Assembly: GCF_008831285.2 (NCBI RefSeq)
Contig: NC_045140.1
Location: 13,782,233-13,846,232, forward strand
Source of the DNA: Nymphaea colorata
Taxonomy: Eukaryota; Streptophyta; Magnoliopsida; Nymphaeales; Nymphaeaceae
DNA length: 64,000 bases
Direction of reading: 5' to 3'
Within the stretch, counting starts at the first letter, position 1. The number at the start of each line of letters is the position of its first letter. Under the pieces are notes generated by a model. That model was not told the origin of the DNA, did no database searches, and saw only the letters and a list, made by a program, of their open reading frames with translations. This document shows, in pieces, positions 35,187 to 46,228 of this stretch. The position numbers and the translations under genes were made by a program.

Positions 35187-35570
35187 AGGGATGTTGATTT
35201 GATTCAGGATCAAATCGATCCTAAAACATCAGATGTAGAAAAAAAAAATTAATATCTGATTAAGAAACCAGATTTGGATTTAATAAATGGCATCCGATCC
35301 GATTAGATCGGATGCGGATTAAGATATACATAAATATCTGATCTGATTTGGATACGGATTCGGATAACATTCATTTTTACACAAATATTTTGTATCTAAT
35401 ACTATCATATTTTGAAAATTGGCAAAATACGGTTCAACATTTGGGTTTATATTCAGATATAAATATAAAAATCAGATTCGGATTGTAAAATCGGATTTAG
35501 GATTTAGATTTTGATGTGTTTTTTCTTTATTGGTATTCGAATCTGAATATGTGAATATTCAAAAAAACAA
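35187..35570. repeat. Low-complexity GATCCGATT/GGATTCGGAT-type region
   Basis: Begins AGGGATGTTGATTTGATTC and is filled with CCGATCCGATTAGATCGGAT-like, GATTTGGATACGGATTCGGA-like words. Similar word content occurs at 26300-26750 and 37850-38350. This is typical of decayed MITE-like repeats in plants. No terminal repeats were resolved. Confidence 0.45.
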
Positions 35571-36180
35571 ATATGATTAAGCAAGTGCACCACATGGTTA
35601 TGTGTAAGTTAATGTGTACTCGCAAATTATGTGGAAAGTGATCAAACTTTGCTAGTTCGTAGTCCAAGCTCCATCCGTACGTCCTATAGAAAAATTGTGA
35701 TGGGCCACGCTTTTTGTTTGAAGGTTGACTTTCCCAGTCTCTTGTATTTCAAAGGATTTTTTACCTTTTAGATGTACCAAATGATCATGTGGTAATAGTG
35801 ACGGAGCCAGAAAATTTTGATTAAAGGATTCTAACTCATTACTTATGAGAATGAGTGATTGTAGGGCAAGTGTGAGCACCAAATGCTGTTGTTCAAGAGC
35901 CATAGTAGCTCCGCAACGCAACTGTGTGGTTACAGTTTTTCCATGTTTCTCATGAGGCTTGTACTCACGATTCCTCCTCTCACCCACCAATGGAGGCCGT
36001 CGCGTGAACAATTGGGTTGTGTCGGAAATTGATTGGCAATTCCCGGCACCCCCGCCGGATTTTCCCGACAGCCTTGGAGGCGGAGTCGATTTAACCCATA
36101 TTTGATCTGTCAACTTTTGGGGGTGCTACTTCTTCTCACTGTATTTCAAACCACCATATCATATCTGGTAGGTAACAGGC
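35571..36180. other. Non-coding stretch
   Basis: A minus frame of 153 codons (35652-36113) spans this stretch but has no recognisable domain or conserved motif. I do not call it a gene. Confidence 0.3.
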
Positions 36181-36182
36181 AC

Positions 36183-36840
36183 TAATGTGCCAAATGACCA
36201 CAGCGCCTTCACTCATAGTTTTACTAGCTCAATAACTAAATTAATGTGCCAAATGACCACAGCGCCTTCAGTCACGGTACCCATAGTCTTACTAGCTCAA
36301 TGACTGCCTTCGGAATTTAGTTTGGGGGAAACCACCACTAGCTTATAGGCTTGCTTAGGCCATAAAACCCTTAAAAGCATAGCTGGCAAATTCTTAACTC
36401 AGACTCCGATCGATCGATAGATGACCAAATCATTGGGTCAACCAGTTGACTCATTGACTTGGTTGTTGAGTTTTAAAGTAACCTGTGGTACAGGTACTAT
36501 ATTAAAAGAATTCGTAATGTTAAGCTTCATGCATGTGATAAAGCGTAGAACCCATTCCGCAAAGCCTTCAATCACGGTACTCATTGTCTCTAGTTTTACT
36601 ATCTCAACCATATGATATGCTGCTCTCCCAGATGGACTTGTTTTGTTTTGTTTTTTTTTAATTTATTTTCGAGGAAACCACCTCAAGCTTATCGGTTTGG
36701 TCGCTTGCTTAAGGCATAAAACCCTTAAGCATAGTTGGCAAAACCTTTGACTGGGACTCGGATCAGCAGATGACAGACCATCGGGTCAATGAGTTGACTC
36801 ATCAATTTGGTTGAGTTTAAAAATAACCTGTATCGGGTGA
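36183..36840. repeat. Nested tandem duplications
   Basis: A 59-bp step repeats TAATGTGCCAAATGACCACAG at 36183 and 36242. A larger diverged duplication of about 345 bp then repeats GGAAACCACC, GCTTAT, CATAAAACCCTTAA, GCATAG(C/T)TGGCAAA, GGGTCAA and GTTGACTCAT at 36328-36545 and 36673-36840. Confidence 0.7.
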
Positions 36841-37059
36841 GTCAGGCCCAGGTTAGGGGCGAGCCAGGCCAGCCTTGACTTAAGATCAGGTTTTTTAGCG
36901 ACTCAAGCTGACACAGATGCTTCCGGAGCCAACTAGGCGAGTTAACCAACTATGCACTCAAGGTCATTCCCTCACCCCTAGGGTCCTGGGGCATGTTTGG
37001 CTATCCGAAAGGATTTGAACAGCCTATGAACCAACCAGCTTGTCCATGCCACAGTATCT

Positions 37060-37740
37060 ATTGAGGCCTTCAACGAGAATGCTACTTTTCCAATAGTCTA
37101 TGAAGATCTCAACGAAAGAGAAGGGCAGTGATTCATGTAGCCAGCGATAATTGCTAAACTCTAGCATGTCCTACAAATGTGAGGGTATCAAGAAAGTGAA
37201 AGTCGACTTGAAGACCTTCGAACAAGCAATATTGAAAATGTGACAAATTGGTCACTTTCAGTGAAAAAGAAAAAGACACCCAATACATGACATAATATAG
37301 TCGGCATAAAGATTGATGACGATGCTGTAGCAGGAGTACACGCGCATGCACCGCATGGGGAAATTATTCCATTCAGTTAATTCCATGGTACATTAGAATT
37401 GACTACATCCACACGGAACCAATTCCGGAGATGAAGAAGTGGATTGAAGTCTAAGTTCAACCTACCAGTTAAATGTAAAACATGCGGACTGGGTTCATTA
37501 AGCTTGATGGGTCTTTGATTGAGTTGCATGCACACCCACATAAGTATACAATAAAAGAGAAAAGAATACGGATTGAGGTATTTTTGAAATGTGCAAGGTA
37601 ACCCAAAGTAGCAGAAATTTGCTGCAGATTCATATGCTAAAATGGTAGCAGTGGTGGCAGTGAACCACACTGAAAGATGCCAGTAGGTCCTGCATTAGAG
37701 TGTCAAAAAACCAATTTGTAAATATAACCAAGTAGATGTG
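37060..37740. repeat. Large dispersed repeat, copy 2 (partial)
   Basis: GTGAAAGTCGACTTGAAGAC, GTGACAAATTGGTCACTTTC, GAAAAAGACACCCAATAC and GCATGCACCGCATGGGG parallel 32440-32620 and 52715-52830. CATATGCTAAAATGGTAGCA parallels 32015 and 53645. Confidence 0.6.
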
Positions 37741-38376
37741 CTAAGAATATCAATGGATTTGATGCAAATCAAATATACTTTTAAACATATCAACTTTTTC
37801 AAACATTTGCATATTGAGATTCAAATACAATTGAAGAAAAGTTTATACTCTATAAGAACTCACAATCTGATCCAAGTCTGATTTTTAAACTCATATCTAA
37901 ATATAAATCCAACTTTTAAACCATATAAAAACTGCATCACGATATGTTAAGAACCAGTGGCAGAGCCAGAAAAAATTTCTAAGGCGGCAGTCATTTATAT
38001 ATTTATATATCTAAAGGTAACAGAACAAATATTTAAAAAAGTTAATATAAAATAAAGAAACATTGAATGGTTGGTGTTGACAGGCCCATGTGTGGCTTCG
38101 CGGACCAACTTTCAAAATGTATGGACATTGGATATAGGATAATTTAATTAAAACTAAATTTTATCTTAACCCTATCCGGCTCTGATGGGATATTAATGTA
38201 AATCTGGATGTAAGTTTGATTGGATTTCATTTCTTAAATCTGAATTCAATCTGATTTTTTGGTCTGATGTTCAATGCTTTCATGTCCTTTTTTTTAATTA
38301 GTTCAATTGGATATTGAATCCAAATTAAATCTATTGGCATCCCTAAATAGGTAAGATGCCATTAATTAAGGGAGGA

Positions 38377-41345
38377 TGTCACACCCCGACCTTTTGACAT
38401 TCAAACATTTTTTTTTCTAACATTCAACATCGAGGTGTGACTACACAACAGTTCAAAAAGAAATGGGCCAAGCAATTCAAAACAATGGGGCAAGCTTTCC
38501 ATTATATAGCATTTCAGTTCAACTGTACATTTGACAAAAATGCCTCAAAATCACAACATCGATGCCTAATAAAAAACAAGGCATCAGTAAAACCAAAATC
38601 AGACGTGCCGGCACTACAAAAACAAAACCCAAAACCTCCCCAGTAGGACGTGAGTGTAGCCATCTGCTCAGCCTGCTGCCCCGGGTCCGTCAAAACCTGA
38701 AAAAAAAAAAGAAACAACTGAAAGCTTAACCTTCGCAGTGTGGCAACAAGCCAGGAAAAGTCCAAACCCTCTTAGGTAAGGCTCAATTATACAAGCAAAT
38801 ATCAGAACAATCTATCATTATGTTGTGTTAGGACACGACATGCAGAGGCCACTCAATGGCTACAATAACATAATTTCAATCACATGCAACGCATGCTCAA
38901 ACATGTCATTGCATTCATAAGTACAACAGTCACATGCACATCAATCTTGTACATTTCAATCACATACATTTCAGTTTCATTACTATCAGTGAATTTACAG
39001 TTCCTGTGGGTGCAAACAAATGCATGTGCACACCGCGAGCGGCCTACAGCCGAAAGACAACCCTCGTGGTGGCCCAGAACAGTATGGATCCATCTATCCG
39101 CTGCAGCGGTAGAGCACTCATCCATGGATGTGTGAATTCCAATGAGAGATACTCAGCCTTTCCTAAGACACCCAGGTTGGGAAGGCTCCTATGCTCCGAG
39201 AACATCACACAACAGTACCCTGGGGCCTTGCACCGCCTGCGCTTCGAACAGGCGAGACCAGTGGCGAAAGCGGGACAACTCCCAAACACATTGCCACATC
39301 TCACTGGCCTCTCATCTCTTATTTTTTCATTCTTATACTTATACTTGCACAAACACAATTAACTGGCTAGCTCATGTGGTTGGTTCACTTCAAGAGTGAA
39401 CTCACACCTCCAATTGCCTCCACACGAGGGTTACACATAACAACAACAGTTTTCACTAGCCGTCATAACAATATGGGTACAACTACCCTCTGTTCAGTCA
39501 TTTGCATCATTACCCGCGGCAATGTGTATTCAATAAACACAACATTCACATTCATCACCATAACATTCACATTTTTGAAAATTTAGCTAAACCACGAGTA
39601 GTCTCGATCTGTGATGGGCTCGTACCTGTCCTATGCAATTATCATTATAGGATGCTTTCTAATGCACAATTGGGGTCGAGGAGACACTCGACTCGACACC
39701 CCACCTCATCTGTCCTAAACAGTTATCAATTCTAGCATGCACATGCAAATGCGTGATATTTCAAAATAGACTTCTAATAGCTTTTGAAAACAATTCATAT
39801 CATATGTTGATTCATGTATATGCATGCACACACTCATTAACAAAACAATCAGTCAATCAATTGCATCACAATCCTAGGATCCCACGACCCTAAGAACACG
39901 CATTCATAAATTTACCCCAGGCAGGGATTTGCCTGGAATGCTGCCATACCTGTGGCGCACTCACAAACTCTTCCAAAATGCCTCGAGCTTCGAATTTGGT
40001 AGCTCAAGGTCAACGGGACGTACCCGGTGTACCTGCAAACACAAACACAAGATAAGATTCCTACTACATACCTCAACAATTCAAACAAATACAAAACAAA
40101 ATCATTGAGGGACGTGTCATCGCCTCAAGAGGGTGTCGACGGGTAGTGTCGACCCACAAGTTCTCCAATAGGTCACTTCTCAACTTCTAGCCGTGCCAAC
40201 AGATGTCAAAACTCAAAGCCATCAATTCATCTATCACTAACGCATTTCTCTAAACTTTCTTTTTCTTTAGTCAAGGCGTCAACCCCAAAGGCACCTCCAA
40301 CTTACGTACGTTTTCCCTATTTAACTCCAAGACGCATCCATTCACAAGAACGTGTGCTACAAGCTCCTCAAAACCATCCAAAATCTTCCCCACAACATCA
40401 CAAACTCTACCATGCTTCCCTATTGCTTCGAAAATTAACCCATCATGCTAAAATGGTCATTAAATACATGAATTATCGCTTTTCCAACCAAATCCTAAAC
40501 TTTCCCCACAAACAAAATATCTAACATGCGTCCCAAATCATCAATTCTAAATTCTAGCATGCTCAAACAGTAAGTATACATGCTCTAATCGATAATATTC
40601 AATAATTTGGGCTTGATTAGATCTCGCTCACCCCAAAACAAAAGTCCAAACTGCTGCAACTCTTCCAGCAGCCACTTCACGTGTCCGGTCAAGTGCCAAT
40701 GCCCAAGATTGCTTGCTGCCGCCACCAACCATACGCCCTACTTGCTGGTAAGAGGGGAAAAATAGACTCCCCCAGCTACAAATCATTCAAACGACAAGGT
40801 ACGATGAGAATTCGCGACAAGGAAAAGAAAATAAAGGTCTGTCGAGAGATAAAGGCAGTTGGCAAGGCAAAAAGGAGGGGTTCGGTTGAGGGAGGCATCA
40901 CACGGGTAGGGAAAGGGAGCAGTCAAGGGGAAAAAGAAAACGGGTAGTGGGGATGAGAGCGTGTGAGAAGGGAGAAGAAGGCATGAGAAGGAGGAAAAGA
41001 GATCGTGAGGGCATAGGGTGTTGACGGAGAGGGAGAATCCAGCAGGGGGGAAAAGGGGCTGCGCAGGAGGGAGAAAGAGAAGAATGAAGAGGGAAGAAGA
41101 AGGAAGAGGTTGGGGCTTACCGGAGCACCGCCGTCGCCCTTCCTCGCCAGCCCAAAGGTCTCCCCGGCCAAACCCTAGCTGTCGGCTGCTCCTCCCGACT
41201 CCCGACCTTCTTGCGACGACACAGAGGAAGGAACGAAGAAGGAGACGAGGGAAAAGAACTCCCTCGTGTCGGGCTCCTTCACGCAACTGGATTCGGGTCT
41301 GGGTCTGGACCCGATCTGGTTCTCCTGCAAAAGCCGAGCGTTACA
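38377..41345 (-). repeat. 3' LTR, 2969 bp
   Basis: Bounded by TGTCACACCCCGACC at 38377 and GAGCGTTACA ending at 41345 (plus-strand reading), matching 46229-49213 throughout. A TATATAA on the minus strand (38512-38518) lies only about 140 bp from the 3' end, so U3 is very long and R/U5 short. The many short frames within it are shadows; the GA-rich 40900-41100 part gives proline/leucine-rich antisense frames. Confidence 0.95.
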
Positions 41346-41357
41346 TCCTACTCTCCT
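41346..41357 (-). other. Polypurine tract
   Basis: The minus strand reads AGGAGAGTAGGA directly before the 3' LTR, preceded by a run of nine T. This is the usual plus-strand primer site. Confidence 0.85.
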
Positions 41358-41379
41358 AAAAAAAAATTCGTCCTCGAAA

Positions 41380-42765
41380 TTTAGATCATACCTTAATGCA
41401 AGAACAGATGGGTGTATCTCTTCTGTATGTCCTCTTTAGGTTCCCATGTGCTCTTCTTCAATCCATGGTATTGTCATTCCACCTTTACTAAAGGAATTCT
41501 TTTCGTGCAAAGCACTTGCTCTCTTTGATCTACAATTCTAATAGGCTTCTCTTCCATTGTCAAATCATCTTGCACTTGAATACCTTGAAAATCAATCACA
41601 TGCGTAGGATCTGGTACATACTTTCGAAGTATGGAAACATGAAAAACGTCATGAACATAACTCCAGTCAGGTGGTAGTGCCAATCTGTATGTCACCTCTC
41701 CAATCTTCTCTAATACCTCAAAAGGTCCTACGAACCTCGGGCTCAACTTTCCCTTTACACCAAAACGAAAAACACCTTTAGTAGAAGAAATCTTCAAAAA
41801 CACATGATTACCAACCTCAAAAGTCAATTCTCTACAACGAATGTCGGCATAGCTTTTCTGTCTACTCTGAGCAGTCAACAACTTTTTTCTTATCAATTGC
41901 ACTTGATCGGTGTAGTGTTGCAAAACTAAGGGGTTTTCAATCTTACCATCACTCACTTCGGTCCAACAAGCTGGCGATCTGCACGGCCTTCCATACAAAG
42001 CCTCAAAATGTGCCATCCCAATACTAGAGTGGTAATTGTTATTATATGCAAATTCTGCCAGTTTCACATGTTTGTCCCATTCTACTTTCCACTGTAAGAC
42101 ACATGCACACAACATGTCCTCTAAGGTCTGAATTGTCCTCTCCGATTGTCCATCAGTTTGGGGGTGGAACGCTGTGCTCAGCTTAAGCTTGGTACCCAAA
42201 GCCTTCTGCAATTGCCTCCAAAATCTAGAGGTAAAATGTGGATCTCGATCCGAAATGATAGACCTTGGCACACCATGCAATCTCACTATCTCACCAATAT
42301 ATAACTCTGCGAGACTTTCCAAAGACTGATTAATTCTAATAGACAGAAAATGAGCAGACTTCGTCAGTCGATCAACAATCACCCAATGGCGTCATGTTGT
42401 CTTCGGGTGTGAGGCAATCCAACCACAAAATTCATTGTAATGTCTTCCCATTTCCACACTGGGATATTGATTCTCTGCAACAAGCCTCCTAGCCGTTGAT
42501 GCTCTGCTTTGACCTGTTGGCAAACTAAACACTTTGCTACACATTCTGCAATTTCACGCTTCATTCCAAGCCACCAAAAATTTCTCTTCATATCCTGAAA
42601 CATCTTTGTACTGCCAAGATGTATAGAAAACTTAGATTTGTGAGCTTCATCAAGCAACTGATGCTTCACCTCTTCATCTCTGGGAACCCACAATTTTTGT
42701 CGAAACCGCAATGAACCATCTTCATCTTGACACCACGAAGAACCGGTCTTCTTGCTTTCTTCCAT
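41380..42765 (-). pseudogene. Chromovirus integrase (broken)
   Basis: The first frame (42379-42765) carries the H-H-C-C zinc module: HLGSTKM with its histidines and CLVCQQVK. A frame change near 42380 leads to the core frame (41474-42382), starting IVDRLTKSAHF (first Asp) with SDRDPHFTSRFW (second Asp) and SERTIQTLEDML (Glu), so the D-D-E triad is intact. The GPF-type module (VGPFEVLEKIGEVTYRLALP) and FHVSILRKYV follow. A TGA at 41471-41473 interrupts the chromodomain-like tail, which still shows STWEPKEDIQKRY before a natural stop. Confidence 0.9.
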
Positions 42766-42971
42766 GTTCTTAGCAAATTCTGAATCTTTCCTTTACTTCA
42801 TCACAAGCTCTTCCATCAAGGGATGTCGCATCAAGGCTGTCATCGTTGCCTTGTTCTCGCCACAAAGGTGAGGCTGCCAAGCTATCACATCTTGCAACAA
42901 TGTCCAAGCACGAGTCCACATATTGCACATTGTTGCCTTGGCATGCCTGCTCTACGCATCTGCCACCACAT

Positions 42972-43475
42972 TCATCTTGCCTGATGATATGATATAGTGA
43001 AATCATAATCCTTTATGTATTTAATCCATCTTCTTTGCCTCAGATTTAAATCCTTTTGAGAGAATATATACTTCAATGACTTGTGGTCTGTAAACACCTC
43101 AAATGTTGCACCATAGAGGTAGTGTCTCCACATCTTTAATGCAAACACAACCGCTCCCAACTCCAAATCATGAGTGGGATAGTGTTGCTCATGTGCCTTC
43201 AACTGTCTTGATGCATAAGCTACTACACGGTCATGCTGCATCAATACACAACCATAACCGATTCCTGATGCATCTGTGTACAATACAAAACCAGAATGAC
43301 CTGATGGAAGTGTCAAAATAGGGGCAATAGTTAGCTTGTTCTTCAGAGTTTGAAAACTCTTCTCACACTCTTCATTCCAAACAAACTTCACTCTTTTTCT
43401 TAATAGCTTAGTCATGGGCGTAGCTATTTTCAAAAAATCTTGGATGAACCTGCGATAATATCCTGCCAATCCCAA
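42972..43475 (-). pseudogene. Chromovirus RNase H
   Basis: Starts in the RT-RNase H connection ([10 protein letters not shown]). It then shows [16 protein letters not shown] (first catalytic Asp), [20 protein letters not shown] (catalytic Glu) and [20 protein letters not shown] (second Asp). The frame ends at a stop after SYHQAR, where the normal element continues into a further domain. Confidence 0.9.
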
Positions 43476-43625
43476 AAAGCTTCTAACCTGAGTTACACTG
43501 CAAGGCGTCCTCCAGTTTTGTACAGCTGATACCTTAGCCAGATCTACGGAAACTCCATTCTTCGAGATTACATGACCCAGAAAGTTTACCTTCTCTAGCC
43601 AAAATTTACATTTTAAATACTTGTA

Positions 43626-44150
43626 TTATAACTTATGCTTGCGCAAAAGACCCAATACACTTCTCAAGTGATCTCTATGCTCTATCATACTCTCTGAGTA
43701 CACCAAAATATCATCAATAAAAACAATAACAAATCGATCTAAGAACTCTTGGAAAACCCGATTCATGAGGTCTATGAATGCTGCGGGAGCATTGGTCAAC
43801 CCAAAAGGCATGACCCTGAGTTCATAGTGCCCATATCTGGTTTGAAAAGCAGTCTTAGCAACATCTTCCTCTCATATCAAGAGTTGATGATAACCTGTCC
43901 TCAAATCGATCTTGGAGAATACCCTTGCATTCTTGAGTTGATCAAACAAGTCTTCGATTCTTGGAAGCGGATACTTATTCTTGATGGTGACTTGATTCAA
44001 CATGCGATAATCTATACACAAGCGCATTGTCTCATCTTTCTTCTTAACAAACAACACTGGTGCTCCCCAAGGTAACACACTAGGTCGGATGAAGACCTTG
44101 TCTAAGAGCTCCTGCAGTTACTTCTTCAATTCTTCTAACTCTGCTGGTGC
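43626..44150 (-). pseudogene. Chromovirus reverse transcriptase (broken)
   Basis: Two frames. 43872-44078 has [25 protein letters not shown] and [15 protein letters not shown] (catalytic Asp of motif A). 43626-43811 has [12 protein letters not shown] and [13 protein letters not shown] (the Y/F-x-D-D motif, here FIDD). A TGA just after HQLLI (43869-43871) and another stop after RKHKL disrupt the gene. Homology extends upstream of 44078 through KVFIRPSV, with an in-frame TAA near 44118. Confidence 0.9.
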
Positions 44151-44278
44151 CATACGATAGGGTGCCTTAGAAATAGGGGTTGTCCCAACTCTATCTTGAA
44201 CTCCACTTCTCGTGTTGGAGGCAAACTTGACAGTTACTCAAGAAACACATCAGGTTACTCACTCACAACTGCCACATC

Positions 44279-44794
44279 CTATAACCTCACCGGTTTCGTC
44301 TCATTGGTCAACACATTGACCAAGAAAGCAACACTTCCATTTTCTATCAACTGTTTAGCTTTCAATGCAGACACCATTATCTTGTCAGTTCGACTAGCTT
44401 TGCGAGCATGAAATTCCACAGGTTGTATTTCATCAGTCAACAACTGTATCTGCTTCTTCCTGCAATCTATATTAGCATAATGCGCATATAACCAATGCAT
44501 ACGCAAAATCACATCGAACTCATTGAGACCTATGATCACCAACTGTGTAGGTAAGTGATGTTGATGGATCTCCACGTCCACATCAGATAGATACTCGTGA
44601 CAAGACTCTTGAACATGCATAGGGCTAACAACTTTCAAAACATACGGCATCTTCCTAGCAGACACTTCTAGTAAAGTAGCAAATCGACTAGATATAAAGG
44701 AATGAGTCGCCCCTGCTTCAAACAATACTCTAGCAATATGAGAACCAACAAGTAAAGTACCTTCAACAAGGTCGTGTGCCTGAAGCTCCTCCAC
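44279..44794 (-). pseudogene. Chromovirus aspartic protease, active-site Asp lost
   Basis: The frame reads GTLLVGSHIARVLFEAGATH then SFISSRFA, the retropepsin strand-loop-strand. In an active element the loop is D-(S/T)-G-A; here it is E-A-G-A, so the catalytic aspartate is glutamate. The C-terminal part shows FDVILRMHWLYAHYANIDC, matching the usual D-V-I-L-G-M-D-W-L block, with two changes. Inferred inactive. Confidence 0.85.
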
Positions 44795-44881
44795 AGTAGT
44801 AGCATAGACACGTCCAGTCGTCTGTCATGCACTAGAAGGACCGGCCTCAGGCTTCTTCAACTCTCTTTCTTTCTTTAAGGG

Positions 44882-44980
44882 ACAATCCTTAATGAAATGC
44901 CCCATCCTTCCACAGTGTAAGCAAGTTCCGATCTCTCGATAGCACAGCTTCCCGGGGTGCACACGTGAACAAGTAGGGCA
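44882..44980 (-). pseudogene. Gag zinc knuckles (CCHC-type pair)
   Basis: The minus strand encodes CPTCSRVHPGKLC (C-x2-C-x3-H-x4-C) and then CLHCGRMGHFIKDC (classical C-x2-C-x4-H-x4-C). Paired knuckles of this form are typical of Tekay-type gag. A stop (TGA near 45050) separates them from the upstream gag frame. Confidence 0.85.
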
Positions 44981-45052
44981 CCTCTGAGAAGTCAGAGTAG
45001 CCACTGACCCCTGGGTGGCCTCACTACGGGTTGGCTGGTTCCGTCTGAAACT

Positions 45053-45994
45053 TCATTCATCCCGCCTCTCATAAGGCCTTGTCTTGCCCGCAAAGTGTTG
45101 GCGCTTCACCTGTGTTCGTCCACCTTGTGAATGCTGGCCTGCTTTCTTCTGGTGATCCTTCTGTGTCCTCGCCCAGTCTTCTTCTATACATCTTGCCATA
45201 ATAACCGCCTTGTTCAAGTCACGAGGTCTGCTCGTCAAAACTTTGCTTCGCAGTCCATCCCGCAGACCGCGCACAAACTTACCTGCTTTGGCCCCATCTG
45301 TAGTGTAGAGGTGTGGGCAATACGCCTCCAAGTGTCGATATCTTGTAATATATTCCTCCAAACTCATTTGATTTTGCTGTAGATCAAGAAACTCTTACAT
45401 TTTCTTGTCTCTAGCATGCACTGAGTAGTAGGTGTTGAGGAAAGAATCTCTAAACTGCTTCCAAGAAATTGACGGTTGGCCTACATACCGGATCTCAAGA
45501 GTTGATTGCCACCAGTCCATGGCATCACCTTTCAGCAGGTAAGTGCCATAGTTCACTTTGTCTTCCTTTGGCATCTTCAAAAGCACAAAGATGCGTTCAA
45601 CTTCCTCAATCCATTGCTTTGCCTTATCGTAATTGCACCCTCCTGTAAAGATAGGCGGTTGCATCACCATGAACTGTTGAAACGACACCGCTGATGCCTT
45701 CTCCTTAAGTGGCGCAGTGGTGTCTCCTGAAGGAGATGCATTACTCCTCTGGTTACTAACCATGGACTGTACAAGGGAGGTCAGTGTTTGCAACGTGGTC
45801 AGCAAAATAGTCTGCTGATCCATAGGTGGAGTCTGCCTCGGTGGGGTTTGAGCACCCCCACCCAGTTGGGCATACTGGTGCCCTGACGTACTGTCATCGC
45901 ATGGGGTATGCGCATCAGAATGGGCTGGACTAGGCTCTCTTTGTGCCTCCGTGGACGGCCCAGCTCGCTTCTTACCCTTACGATGATATTCCAT
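45053..45994 (-). pseudogene. Chromovirus gag (broken)
   Basis: The likely start is the ATG at 45992-45994 (MEYHRKGKKR), about 220 nt after the primer site. PPIFTGGCNYDKAKQWIEE, VERIFVLL, KVNYGTYLLKGDAMDWW and SWKQFRDSFLNTYY are the retrotransposon gag capsid blocks. A TAA at 45392 splits the gene. The second frame (45053-45367) continues EEYITRYRHLEAYCPHL and FVRGLRDGLRSKV. Confidence 0.9.
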
Positions 45995-46212
45995 CTGCAC
46001 AAACAAGAACCTTAATTTCAAGTCCAATCTATGACTAATCTCACAAATCAAATCACAACGCGCATTAGCATGAAGTTCAAAACATAGATCACATTACGCA
46101 CTTATACGTGAAAAATCAAAACCACAATAACAACCTAATCAAATAAATGCGTACCTGGGCAACACGGCTTCACAGATAGGCTTTAACTCACATCCATAGT
46201 GGGTTTGCCATG

Positions 46213-46224
46213 ACTCTGATACCA
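46213..46224 (-). other. tRNA-iMet primer-binding site
   Basis: The minus strand reads TGGTATCAGAGT, 11 of 12 matches to the standard initiator-tRNA-Met site, with four bases between it and the LTR end at 46229. Confidence 0.9.
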
Positions 46225-46228
46225 AAAC

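Noticed and set aside
35652-36113. 153-codon minus-strand frame
   Set aside because: No recognisable domain, no splice or promoter context, and it overlaps DNA with repeat-like phrases.
38884-39399. Frames repeated in both LTRs (46679-47229)
   Set aside because: Their similarity is explained by the LTR duplication; products are not protein-like.
40783-41359. Frames of 113-167 codons in the 3' LTR (and counterparts at 48517-49154)
   Set aside because: They lie in a GA-rich part of the LTR, are Pro/Leu- or Arg/Glu-rich, and are not conserved as proteins between the two LTRs.
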